Of a stretch of 64,000 bases of DNA, positions 43,088 to 51,313 are shown piece after piece. The stretch's first letter is position 1. Every line of letters starts with the position of its first letter. The notes under the pieces were generated by a model. That model saw only the letters and a program-made list of their open reading frames with translations. It was not told where the DNA came from and did no database searches. Source of the stretch: Bacteroidia bacterium (lineage in GTDB: Bacteria; Bacteroidota; Bacteroidia; Chitinophagales; Chitinophagaceae); contig JAUICZ010000001.1 of the NCBI GenBank assembly GCA_030429205.1, positions 2,036,806 through 2,100,805 of the forward strand, written 5' to 3'. The position numbers and the translations under genes are program-made.

Positions 43088-45718
43088 ATGGAATTAAGTA
43101 AGAATTTTCAGCATCAGGATGCTGAGTCGCGTTGGTATGAACATTGGAACAATTCAGGGTACTTTACTTCAACCCCTGATGAAAGACCTCCTTATACGAT
43201 AGTCATTCCGCCACCCAATGTAACAGGGGTGTTGCATATGGGGCATGCTTTGAATGATACTGTACAGGATATACTCTTGCGTCGTGCAAAAATGCAGGGG
43301 TATAATACTTGTTGGGTACCGGGTACAGACCATGCTTCCATAGCCACAGAGGCTAAAGTGGTGAATATGCTGAAGGAGCAGGGTATAGATAAAAACAAGC
43401 TTTCTCGTGATGAGTTCTTAAAGCATGCTTTTGAGTGGAAAGAAAAGTACGGCGGCATTATTCTACAGCAATTAAAGAAATTGGGATGTAGCCTCGACTG
43501 GAATCGTACTCATTTTACTATGGATGATGAGTATTACGCAGCTGTAATACGAGTGTTTGTAGACCTGTATAATAAAGGTTACATCTATCGTGGAGTGAAG
43601 ATGATCAACTGGGATCCTCAGGCACAAACTGCACTAAGCGATGAAGAGGTAATACATAAGCAGACAAATTCTAAATTATACTACGTACGTTATAAGCTGG
43701 ATGGTGATACTGATGAGTATATTACTATCGCAACGGTACGTCCTGAAACAATACTAGGTGATACAGCGGTTTGTGTACATCCTGATGATGAACGTTATGC
43801 TCATTTGAAAGGGCGTAAATGTATCATACCAATAGTGAATAGAGAGGTGCCTATCATATTCGATGATTATATTGATCTTGAGTTTGGTACTGGTGCGTTG
43901 AAGGTGACGCCGGCACATGATATTAATGACTACAATCTAGGTCAGAAGCATAACCTTGAAGTAATAGATACTTTAAATGCTGATGGTACAATGAGCAAAG
44001 CGTCAGGACCTTACGAAGGTCAGGATAGATTTGCTGTACGTAAGCAAATAGTGAAAGATCTGGATGCTGCAGGACATTTAGTAAAAGAAGAAGATTACAG
44101 TAACCAGGTTGGTTTCTCTGAAAGAACAAATGCTGTTATTGAGCCTCGCTTGTCTATGCAGTGGTGGTGCAATATGGAAGAGATGGCTAAGCCTGCTTTG
44201 GATAATGTGTTAAATGATAACATCGAGTTTCATCCTGCCAAGTTTAAAAACTTGTATAAGCACTGGATGGGTAACATTAAAGATTGGTGTGTAAGCCGCC
44301 AGCTTTGGTGGGGACAGCGTATACCTGCATGGTACGACAAAGAGAATACCATCTATGTTGCTAAAACAGAAGAAGAAGCATTAGCACAATACAAAGAGAA
44401 GAAACCGGAGCTTGCTGCTCTAGAACCTACACTACGTCAGGACGATGATGTATTGGATACATGGTTCAGTAGCTGGCTGTGGCCGATGCAGGTGTTTGGG
44501 TGGAATGAGAATCCGGATAATGAAGAATTGAAGTATTACTACCCGACACAAACCCTGGTAACTGCGCCGGAGATCATATTCTTTTGGGTTGCACGTATGG
44601 CTATGGCAGGGTATGAATTCTTAGGGGAAAAACCATTTGACAAAGTATACTTCACTGGTATTGTAAGAGACAAGCAGGGCCGTAAGATGAGTAAGTCTTT
44701 AGGTAACTCTCCTGACTTGTTGAAGCTGATTGAAGATTACGGAGCAGATTCTGTACGCTTTAGCGTAATGATATCATCACCTGCAGGTAACGACCTGTTG
44801 TACGATGAAAACTCTCTGGAGCAAGGCAGAAATTTCAGTAATAAAATGTGGAATGCGCTTAAGCTCATTAAAATGTGGGAAGAGCGTGTTGATGATAGTC
44901 CTCATGATGAGAATGCAGACTTTGCAATCAACTGGATGAGTAACAGAATTACAGAAGTGAGTGTGCAGATAGAGAAGCTGATGAAAGACTTCCGTTTAAG
45001 TGAAGCGCTGAAGTCTATATACTCACTTATATGGGATGACTATTGCTCTTGGTATCTGGAGTGGGTGAAGCCGGCACAAGGTGCTGCTATGAGTAAGCAT
45101 GTGTATGAACAAACAATTGACTTGTATGAGCAACTGTTGCAGTTGATACACCCTTACATGCCTTTTGTTACAGAAGAGATATTCCACCAGTTGCGTGAGC
45201 GTAAAGAAGGCGACGATTTGATTGTGAAACAACTGGCTGAAATAACAACACCTGATGCAGCTGTGCTTAAACAGGGTAGTATGCTTAAGGAGTTGATAAC
45301 AGCTATACGTGATACACGTAACAAGAACCAGCTGAAGAATAAAGACAGTATTAAAATTTGGGTAAATACACAGCAAGAAGACTTTTATAATCTGGTAAAA
45401 GGTATCTTAAGTCGTCAGGTAAATGCTGAGGAAGTAGGTTTTACAAAAGAAGCTAAAGAGGGTAGTATTTCTGCCGTAGTACAAACAGATAAGTTATACA
45501 TAGAAACAGATGCTGTTTTAGATACCGGAGCGCAAAAAGCAGAGCTGCAGAAAGAGCTGGATTACCTGAAAGGGTTTTTGATAAGTGTAGATAAGAAATT
45601 GGGTAATGAGCGTTTTGTGCAAAATGCAAAACCTGAGATTGTAGAAAACGAACGCAAGAAGAAGGCCGATGCTGAAGCTAAAATAAAAGTAATAGAAGAG
45701 AGCCTGAGCTTGCTGTAA
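43088..45718 (+). CDS. valS: Valyl-tRNA synthetase
   Basis: A complete 876-residue class I synthetase that charges tRNA-Val. The HIGH-type motif is in PPPNVTGVLHMGHALN near residue 40-55, the editing domain follows (ATVRPETILGDTAVCVHPDD), then the KMSKS motif in RKMSKSLGNSPDL near 536, the anticodon-binding helical domain, and a C-terminal coiled coil (KAELQKELDYLKGFLISVDK). Own promoter box upstream. Two genes follow closely. Confidence 0.97.
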   Translation: MELSKNFQHQDAESRWYEHWNNSGYFTSTPDERPPYTIVIPPPNVTGVLHMGHALNDTVQDILLRRAKMQGYNTCWVPGTDHASIATEAKVVNMLKEQGIDKNKLSRDEFLKHAFEWKEKYGGIILQQLKKLGCSLDWNRTHFTMDDEYYAAVIRVFVDLYNKGYIYRGVKMINWDPQAQTALSDEEVIHKQTNSKLYYVRYKLDGDTDEYITIATVRPETILGDTAVCVHPDDERYAHLKGRKCIIPIVNREVPIIFDDYIDLEFGTGALKVTPAHDINDYNLGQKHNLEVIDTLNADGTMSKASGPYEGQDRFAVRKQIVKDLDAAGHLVKEEDYSNQVGFSERTNAVIEPRLSMQWWCNMEEMAKPALDNVLNDNIEFHPAKFKNLYKHWMGNIKDWCVSRQLWWGQRIPAWYDKENTIYVAKTEEEALAQYKEKKPELAALEPTLRQDDDVLDTWFSSWLWPMQVFGWNENPDNEELKYYYPTQTLVTAPEIIFFWVARMAMAGYEFLGEKPFDKVYFTGIVRDKQGRKMSKSLGNSPDLLKLIEDYGADSVRFSVMISSPAGNDLLYDENSLEQGRNFSNKMWNALKLIKMWEERVDDSPHDENADFAINWMSNRITEVSVQIEKLMKDFRLSEALKSIYSLIWDDYCSWYLEWVKPAQGAAMSKHVYEQTIDLYEQLLQLIHPYMPFVTEEIFHQLRERKEGDDLIVKQLAEITTPDAAVLKQGSMLKELITAIRDTRNKNQLKNKDSIKIWVNTQQEDFYNLVKGILSRQVNAEEVGFTKEAKEGSISAVVQTDKLYIETDAVLDTGAQKAELQKELDYLKGFLISVDKKLGNERFVQNAKPEIVENERKKKADAEAKIKVIEESLSLL

Positions 45719-45731
45719 ACTTTTATATAAA

Positions 45732-46211
45732 ATGAAAGGGATATTCCGTTTGTCATTAGTTGCGATCATGGCTTGTGTGGTTGTTACTGCACTTGCAGAT
45801 GAGAAAGATGATAAGAACAAGAAAAAACCAAAACCTGTAAAGGTGGCTGTTTACTTTGGAAAAAGTGATATAGATAGTGGTATTCTTGTTAAGCCTGCTT
45901 TTGATTCTTTACTGAAACAAGGCCTTACATCGAAAGATAGTAACGGTAGAGTTTTTGAAGTAAAGAGTTTTATGATGACCTTTTGTGAAAGGAATATTTA
46001 TGAAGATTCTGTTGGGAACTTGATGCCGGTCACTGATTACCTTTCTGAATATAGTTTTGATAGCAAACTGAAACCATACCAGCTTACTTATGTGTTAGAG
46101 CATAGGAAAAAAGGAGATACGATAATTTTCGAGCATATCAAATTGCAGTCTGTAGATAGTGTTAAGGCAGGTGCAAATGGTAAACCGTTTAGGATAATAG
46201 TAGGCAGGTAA
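45732..46211 (+). CDS. Exported protein of unknown function, possibly GldM-C-like
   Basis: 159 residues: a signal peptide (MKGIFRLSLVAIMACVVVTA), a lysine-rich linker (DEKDDKNKKKPKP) and a beta-rich domain of about 115 residues (FEVKSFMMTFCERNIYEDSV ... GDTIIFEHIKLQSVDSV ... PFRIIVGR). The domain order and the end recall the last domain of the gliding/T9SS protein GldM, but this is by eye and uncertain. It starts 13 bases after valS and its stop is directly followed by miaE, so all three may be cotranscribed. Confidence 0.7.
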   Translation: MKGIFRLSLVAIMACVVVTALADEKDDKNKKKPKPVKVAVYFGKSDIDSGILVKPAFDSLLKQGLTSKDSNGRVFEVKSFMMTFCERNIYEDSVGNLMPVTDYLSEYSFDSKLKPYQLTYVLEHRKKGDTIIFEHIKLQSVDSVKAGANGKPFRIIVGR

Positions 46212-46814
46212 ATGAGTACTTCTGACAATAGCATACTTGGTTTAGAATTGCCTACAGACCCTCGTTGGGTAGATCTGGCATCCATCTCATTAGAAGAAAT
46301 ATTGACAGACCATGCTTATTGTGAGCAAAAGGCTGCAACACATTGTGTGAGTATTATCCAATTGTATTCTGATAAACAGGATATAGTGGATACTCTTTCT
46401 CCTATTGTTACAGAAGAGTGGGGGCACTTTAGGATGGTATGGGCAGAGATGAAGAAGCGAGGCTTTGAGCTGGGGTGGCAGCGTAAAGATGAGTATGTAA
46501 ACGGGTTGTTGAAGTACATGCCCAAAGGGTTGCACCGCGAAGAAGTTTTGCTGCACAAATTGATGGTTTGCGCTATGATAGAGGCGCGTAGCTGTGAACG
46601 TTTTCGTTTGTTGAGCGAAGAGTTGGAAGAAGAAGCTTTACGTAAGTTTTATCATAAGTTCATGGTGAGTGAAGCCGGCCATTACCGTTTATTTATAGAC
46701 CTTGCAGAAAAATACTTTCCTAAAGAAGAGGTGCGCACTGCCTGGAAGCATTGGTTGGCTAATGAAACTGAAGTGCTTAAAACTCTTGAGCCCAGAGGGG
46801 ACAGGATGCACTAG
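46212..46814 (+). CDS. miaE: tRNA-(ms2io6A) hydroxylase
   Basis: A 200-residue diiron enzyme of the MiaE family that hydroxylates 2-methylthio-N6-isopentenyl-A37 of tRNA. The iron-binding helices are visible: ILTDHAYCEQKAATHCVSII, VTEEWGHFRMVWAEM (ExxH), AMIEARSCERFRLL and VSEAGHYRLFIDLAEKYF (ExxH). The family start LGLELPTDPRWVDLA is typical. It begins at the base after the previous stop codon. Confidence 0.93.
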   Translation: MSTSDNSILGLELPTDPRWVDLASISLEEILTDHAYCEQKAATHCVSIIQLYSDKQDIVDTLSPIVTEEWGHFRMVWAEMKKRGFELGWQRKDEYVNGLLKYMPKGLHREEVLLHKLMVCAMIEARSCERFRLLSEELEEEALRKFYHKFMVSEAGHYRLFIDLAEKYFPKEEVRTAWKHWLANETEVLKTLEPRGDRMH

Positions 46815-46824
46815 TTGCACTAGT

Positions 46825-47043
46825 TTACGATATCATCAAAAGATACAGATCCTCAACCTCTTTTCTCGCCCATGGTGTTCTTCTTAAAAAAGCCAGGCTC
46901 GATTTGATACTAGGGTCGTACCTAAAGCAACGGATGTTGATACGGTTGCCCAGTTCTTCAAAACCATAAGTAGCTACCAATTCTTCCAACATCATTTTTA
47001 AAGTAATGCCATGTAATGGATTGTTCTTTTGAGTTTCTGCCAT
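46825..47043 (-). CDS. VF530 family DNA-binding protein (DUF2132)
   Basis: 72 residues that match the VF530 family over the full length: [60 protein letters not shown]. These small proteins are reported to bind double-stranded DNA and some share a SAP-like fold; no role is established. It lies 9 bases downstream of the MFS exporter gene on the same strand. Confidence 0.9.
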   Translation of the reverse strand: MAETQKNNPLHGITLKMMLEELVATYGFEELGNRINIRCFRYDPSIKSSLAFLRRTPWARKEVEDLYLLMIS

Positions 47044-47052
47044 GATGTAAAG

Positions 47053-48300
47053 TTAGTCTAACTCCAGTTTTCTCAGCTTAGGTGCCTTAAAATAAGTGGT
47101 GGCTACAACGCCCAGTGTCATGATGCCGCCAAATACAACAGCAGTTACAGTGCCCATCAGCTTAGCTGTAAAGCCGCTTTCTGCAGCACCCAACTCGTTG
47201 GACGATGAAATGAACATAGTATTTACTGCAGCTACTCTTCCACGCATTTCGTCTGGTGTGTTTAATTGTAAAATGGTCATCCTGATGACAACACTCACTG
47301 CATCAAACATACCACCCAGCAACAACATAGCAAATGATAGTGCAAAGTTTTGACTGATACCAAATACAATGGTGGTGATTCCGAAACCTGCTATACATGC
47401 TAAAAGCTTTTTACCGGCTCGTTTTTGCAATGGGATGAACGACAGTATCATCAAAGTAAGTATAGCGCCAATACCCGGTGCTGCTCGTAGCCATCCAAAA
47501 CCTACTTCACCTACATTTAAAATGTCAGCTGCATAAACGGGGAGTAGTGCAACAGCACCGCCAAACAATACCGCAAACATATCCAGCGCCAGTGCGGCAA
47601 GTACCAACTGTGTATTAAATACAAAACTCAAACCTTGCTTTAAGCTGCGTAATATAGGCTCTTTCTTTTTTTGCATGATAGGCTTCTTCTTGATACGAAG
47701 TGTACCCCACAATGCAACTGTTTTTACAAAAAACACAGCGATAAGACTTATTTGAAAACCTGCACCTGCCATCACCAAGCCTGCAAATAGGGGCCCCAGT
47801 ACAGCACCTAGTTGCCATACAGTACTGCTCCAGGTGGTTGCATTTGCATATAGCTTTTTAGGTACAATAAGGCTGAGCAATGCAAAGTTTGCAGGGCTGC
47901 CAAATGCCCTTAGTGCACCACCTATGAACACACCAAGATATATTGCCCATACGGTGTGCTTTATGCCTATCTGATTTTGAAGTGAAGGTTGTGCCAGTAA
48001 CAGGTAGTATAGCGCCAATGCCATAAAGCCTATTACACACCACATGAATAAGGTGCGTTTCTCTCGCAGATCTACAAAGTGCCCGGATATAATAGAAAAG
48101 CCTATGGCGGGTATTACCTCGCATAGGCCTATCATGCCTAAAGTAAGGGGATCTTTGGTTAGCTGATAGACCATGTAACTAACAATGGTCATTTGCATAT
48201 GCAAGCCCAGCATTAGTGCAAAACGCACTGTTAAGAAGCTGCGAAACTCAGCAAACCGTAGAGACTTATTCTTTATTAAAAATGATATATAAGGACGCAA
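47053..48300 (-). CDS. MFS transporter (EntS-like exporter)
   Basis: A 415-residue transporter with 12 predicted membrane helices. Motif A of the superfamily is seen as SGHFVDLREKRTL near residue 75, and the two halves join at the basic loop KKKPIMQKKKEPILRSLKQG. It resembles the EntS/MFS_3 exporters used for siderophores or drugs. No siderophore genes are nearby. The start is a TTG at 48300; there is no ATG early enough to keep helix 1. Confidence 0.85.
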   Translation of the reverse strand: MRPYISFLIKNKSLRFAEFRSFLTVRFALMLGLHMQMTIVSYMVYQLTKDPLTLGMIGLCEVIPAIGFSIISGHFVDLREKRTLFMWCVIGFMALALYYLLLAQPSLQNQIGIKHTVWAIYLGVFIGGALRAFGSPANFALLSLIVPKKLYANATTWSSTVWQLGAVLGPLFAGLVMAGAGFQISLIAVFFVKTVALWGTLRIKKKPIMQKKKEPILRSLKQGLSFVFNTQLVLAALALDMFAVLFGGAVALLPVYAADILNVGEVGFGWLRAAPGIGAILTLMILSFIPLQKRAGKKLLACIAGFGITTIVFGISQNFALSFAMLLLGGMFDAVSVVIRMTILQLNTPDEMRGRVAAVNTMFISSSNELGAAESGFTAKLMGTVTAVVFGGIMTLGVVATTYFKAPKLRKLELD

Positions 48301-48336
48301 AAACTACTTGTTTGCGTGCAAAGGTAGGGCTTACAA

Positions 48337-48945
48337 TTAAGAAGCTCTTTTTATAGTACAACCTATAGATTTAGTACTGTTCGGGTCAACTGTTTTACCG
48401 CTCAGCATATTGTCAATCGCATCTTTTAAATACATGCTTTCAGACTCTGAAGGGTTAACAGGATTATCTTCCATAGCCCCTTTGTATATCAGTATTCCCT
48501 CACCGTTAAATAAGAAAACTTCAGGTGTGCGTGTAGCCCCAAATGCATTTGCCAGTTCAGAGTTCTCGTCTACAACATAAGGTACTTTATAACTTTGTTT
48601 TTTGGCATATTTAGCCATTGCCTTGTAAGAGTCGTCACCATCACGCTTGGCTTCGTTTGAGTTTACAATGACCATGCCTATGTTGTGTTTCATAGCGTAG
48701 TCTATCATCTCTTTTGTACGCTCCTGACTTTTTATTACGTATGGGCATGTATTGCAGGAGAACATAACCAAAAGCCCTTTGTCTGTTTTAGCATTTGCAA
48801 GAGATACACCATCTTTACTTACAGATGTCATTGTTGTGCTGCTCATAGGTATATCGCTACCTATATCAATACTTGTAATATTGTTTTGTGCTATGCTGTA
48901 AAAAGAAAAAAGTGTTGCAGTTGCTGCTAGTAATAATCGTTTCAT
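48337..48945 (-). CDS. Exported thioredoxin/peroxiredoxin-like protein
   Basis: A 202-residue protein with a signal peptide (ATATLFSFYSIAQ) and a thioredoxin fold of the AhpC-TSA type. The CxxC active site is in LLVMFSCNTCPYVIKSQER near residue 69-77; the cis-Pro loop is TRTPEVFLFN. These enzymes act in the periplasm on disulfides or peroxides. It is the usual length. The copper/haem protein encoded upstream might be a client, which is only a thought from position. Confidence 0.87.
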   Translation of the reverse strand: MKRLLLAATATLFSFYSIAQNNITSIDIGSDIPMSSTTMTSVSKDGVSLANAKTDKGLLVMFSCNTCPYVIKSQERTKEMIDYAMKHNIGMVIVNSNEAKRDGDDSYKAMAKYAKKQSYKVPYVVDENSELANAFGATRTPEVFLFNGEGILIYKGAMEDNPVNPSESESMYLKDAIDNMLSGKTVDPNSTKSIGCTIKRAS

Positions 48946-49002
48946 AAAATGTTGTTTTACCTGTAAGGGCTAAAGTTAAGTCAGTTAAGTGGATAGGAAA
49001 TG

Positions 49003-50379
49003 TTAATTCTCTACGTCTTCAGGTACCAGGCTGATGTGCTCATCGCCTTCTTTGTACATAACATAGGTAACAATAAACTGAAACATCTCATCTGTGGCAC
49101 GCATACTCCCGTCGTTGTCTCGTACTAGTCTGGGGGGGCTGTATGGGTTGTTCAGGTTTTTACGCGTGTTGTCGTAAACTCCTTCTGCAATAATAGTACT
49201 GCCCTTGGGTATCTTCACCATCTTTTTAAATGTGTAGAAGTACTGCCAGTGGAAATCCCAGCGAGGGATATTTATAAGCCTGATGGTATCTCCATTTGGC
49301 TTAAGTGCATAAGCTTTAAAGCTTACACCCAGCAAGTGCATGTGCGGGTTGATGGTGAGTACAGATATATCTTCTGGCACAACGATTTTAGTATGTACGT
49401 TTTTAACCGTGTTGGGTTGTATTACAAGGTCCGGTAGTACGGGAGAAACACCCAATGTCCCCATCTGAAACTCAAGCACAGGACGCTTAGGCGGTTTTTT
49501 AGCATAGAAGATGTTAATGTAAGAGCTGTCCCATACAGGCTCGTCTGTAGTAAAGCCGTAGTGCAGATCGTTTAACAAGAACGCCCCTTTACGTGGCATT
49601 TTATATCCGCCTATACCTTTAGGATATTTTTGACCATATGTACCCGGAAGGTAGTTTACAACAGATTTCTGCAGAACAGGGTATGTCCCATCATCATTAG
49701 GTAACCCCAGCTTTTCAAAGGCTAGTTTTATAGTGCTGTCGTGTACCATATTGGTTACGTATTCACCTTCATAAACGTTCTTCTTTTTATGATACTCATA
49801 TTTGATCATATCTCCGTTTACGTGGTGTACCACGTTGTGTCTGCCGGGTACAAACTCTACCAGACTGGCAAAAGTATCTTCGGGTAATTCAAAAGGGACT
49901 TTTACAATTAAGAAGGTGTCGTAATTATTAGCCCTTAGGTATGTAGGTATAACAGGGATGGTTACATCGGGTTCTCCAACCAAAGATCTGCTTGGGTATT
50001 CTGGTAACTCAGGCATTTCGTGTTTGGGACCTTCCTGCAAACCGTCTTCCACCCATTTTTTTAAGATCGCAATTTCTGTTTCCGTCATTACTTTTTGCCC
50101 TACAAACTCTGTGTAATGCGGGTCTGCCGGCCATGGTGGCATCAATCTTTCTTTTGCAGCAAATGCCATACCTCCTGCATATCTTTTAGCATCTTCATAT
50201 GTGATCAGATCAAAATGCCCGATACCTTCGGGTCTGTGGCATATAGTACAGTTTTTGTACAGTATGGGTGCAACATGTTGCGTGAAGTTTACTCTGCCCG
50301 GTACATTGCTACAAGAGCTTTGCAGTATAAAAAAGAGGGTAGTAAATATTAAGCTAAGCTTCTTTCTTCTTTTCAGCAT
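49003..50379 (-). CDS. Cytochrome c/type II copper monooxygenase fusion, lipoprotein-like
   Basis: 458 residues, paralogue of the gene at 41342 but without the T9SS tail. N-terminal hydrophobic segment with a possible lipobox (FILQSSC, Cys23), haem site CTICH at 44-48 with MPPWPADP behind it, then the copper site: NVVHHVNGD, LNDLHYGFT, INPHMHLLGVS and ATDEMFQFIVTY. The shared tract IPRWDFHWQYFYTFKKM is nearly the same in both proteins. It overlaps the YihY-type gene upstream by 26 bases, so the two are likely cotranslated. Substrate unknown. Confidence 0.83.
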   Translation of the reverse strand: MLKRRKKLSLIFTTLFFILQSSCSNVPGRVNFTQHVAPILYKNCTICHRPEGIGHFDLITYEDAKRYAGGMAFAAKERLMPPWPADPHYTEFVGQKVMTETEIAILKKWVEDGLQEGPKHEMPELPEYPSRSLVGEPDVTIPVIPTYLRANNYDTFLIVKVPFELPEDTFASLVEFVPGRHNVVHHVNGDMIKYEYHKKKNVYEGEYVTNMVHDSTIKLAFEKLGLPNDDGTYPVLQKSVVNYLPGTYGQKYPKGIGGYKMPRKGAFLLNDLHYGFTTDEPVWDSSYINIFYAKKPPKRPVLEFQMGTLGVSPVLPDLVIQPNTVKNVHTKIVVPEDISVLTINPHMHLLGVSFKAYALKPNGDTIRLINIPRWDFHWQYFYTFKKMVKIPKGSTIIAEGVYDNTRKNLNNPYSPPRLVRDNDGSMRATDEMFQFIVTYVMYKEGDEHISLVPEDVEN

Positions 50380-51298
50380 TTTTCTCCTTGTTCTTTTTTA
50401 CTACCAGTACACTTACATTCAGGTCGTAGCCAATGAGTATTACCAGTGTGTTCAGCCATATCCAAAGCATAAAGGCCATTAGCGTACCAATAGAGCCATA
50501 CACCTTGTTATAGTGTATAAAGTTATTTACTAAAAAGAAGAATACCGCAGAGGTAATAAAGCACAGTAGTGTAGCTACTACAGACCCCGGAGAGCCAAAT
50601 TTTGCTCGCTGGCTTAACGATGGGCCATACCTGTATATGATATTAATAGCCACAAATACAATAAATAGCACTACTATAATACTCACCAGCCTGATAAGTA
50701 ATAGGTTGTCAAACAGGTTTAGCAATATCTCGTTCAACGCGCGGCTTTGTATGATGAGCACAGCTATGCTCAATAGTGCTACAATCAATAACAATACGGT
50801 CATTTTGATAGCGGTCCAGCGTTGCATCAGGTCTGACCGGGGTACATGAACCGACAGGTGCTGACGCTCGAAACTGCGGATAAGCCCCATTAACCCGTTT
50901 GAGGAGAAGAGTAGTGTTAATAATATACCCGATGATAATACACCGGAGCGTTCGTTATTAATAAAGTCTACTATTACAGAGCTCATAGAGTTGTATATGT
51001 TCTCGTTGGGGGCTATCAGGTGTAAGGTTTCTAAAATAGTAGCCTGTACGCCTTGTAGTGGTAAATATGGTACAAGAGAGAATAACACCAGCAATGTTGG
51101 TGGCATTGCCATAACAAAGTTGTAGGTAACGGCAGAACAGCTATCAAACAGGCGGTTGCTATCCATCTCTTGATAGAAGAACTTGCTGATAGAGTACAAA
51201 GACAGTTTTCCTGTACCGGGTACAATTATCTTTTTCATAACTGCCGCCAGTAGTTGCATGGGAGCACTGTCGAATATTAGCCTTTCCAGCTTCGTCAT
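50354..51298 (-). CDS. YihY/BrkB family membrane protein
   Basis: A 314-residue inner-membrane protein with six predicted helices and the YihY pattern: SCSAVTYNFVMAMPPTLLVL near residue 55, LFSSNGLMGLIRSFERQH, KFGSPGSVVATLLCFITSAV and YGSIGTLMAFMLWIWLNTLV. The tail is Lys/Glu-rich. The family was once called ribonuclease BN, which was a misassignment; its role is unknown. Confidence 0.88.
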   Translation of the reverse strand: MTKLERLIFDSAPMQLLAAVMKKIIVPGTGKLSLYSISKFFYQEMDSNRLFDSCSAVTYNFVMAMPPTLLVLFSLVPYLPLQGVQATILETLHLIAPNENIYNSMSSVIVDFINNERSGVLSSGILLTLLFSSNGLMGLIRSFERQHLSVHVPRSDLMQRWTAIKMTVLLLIVALLSIAVLIIQSRALNEILLNLFDNLLLIRLVSIIVVLFIVFVAINIIYRYGPSLSQRAKFGSPGSVVATLLCFITSAVFFFLVNNFIHYNKVYGSIGTLMAFMLWIWLNTLVILIGYDLNVSVLVVKKNKEKNAEKKKEA

Positions 51299-51313
51299 AC
51301 CCTAAAAGTACGC

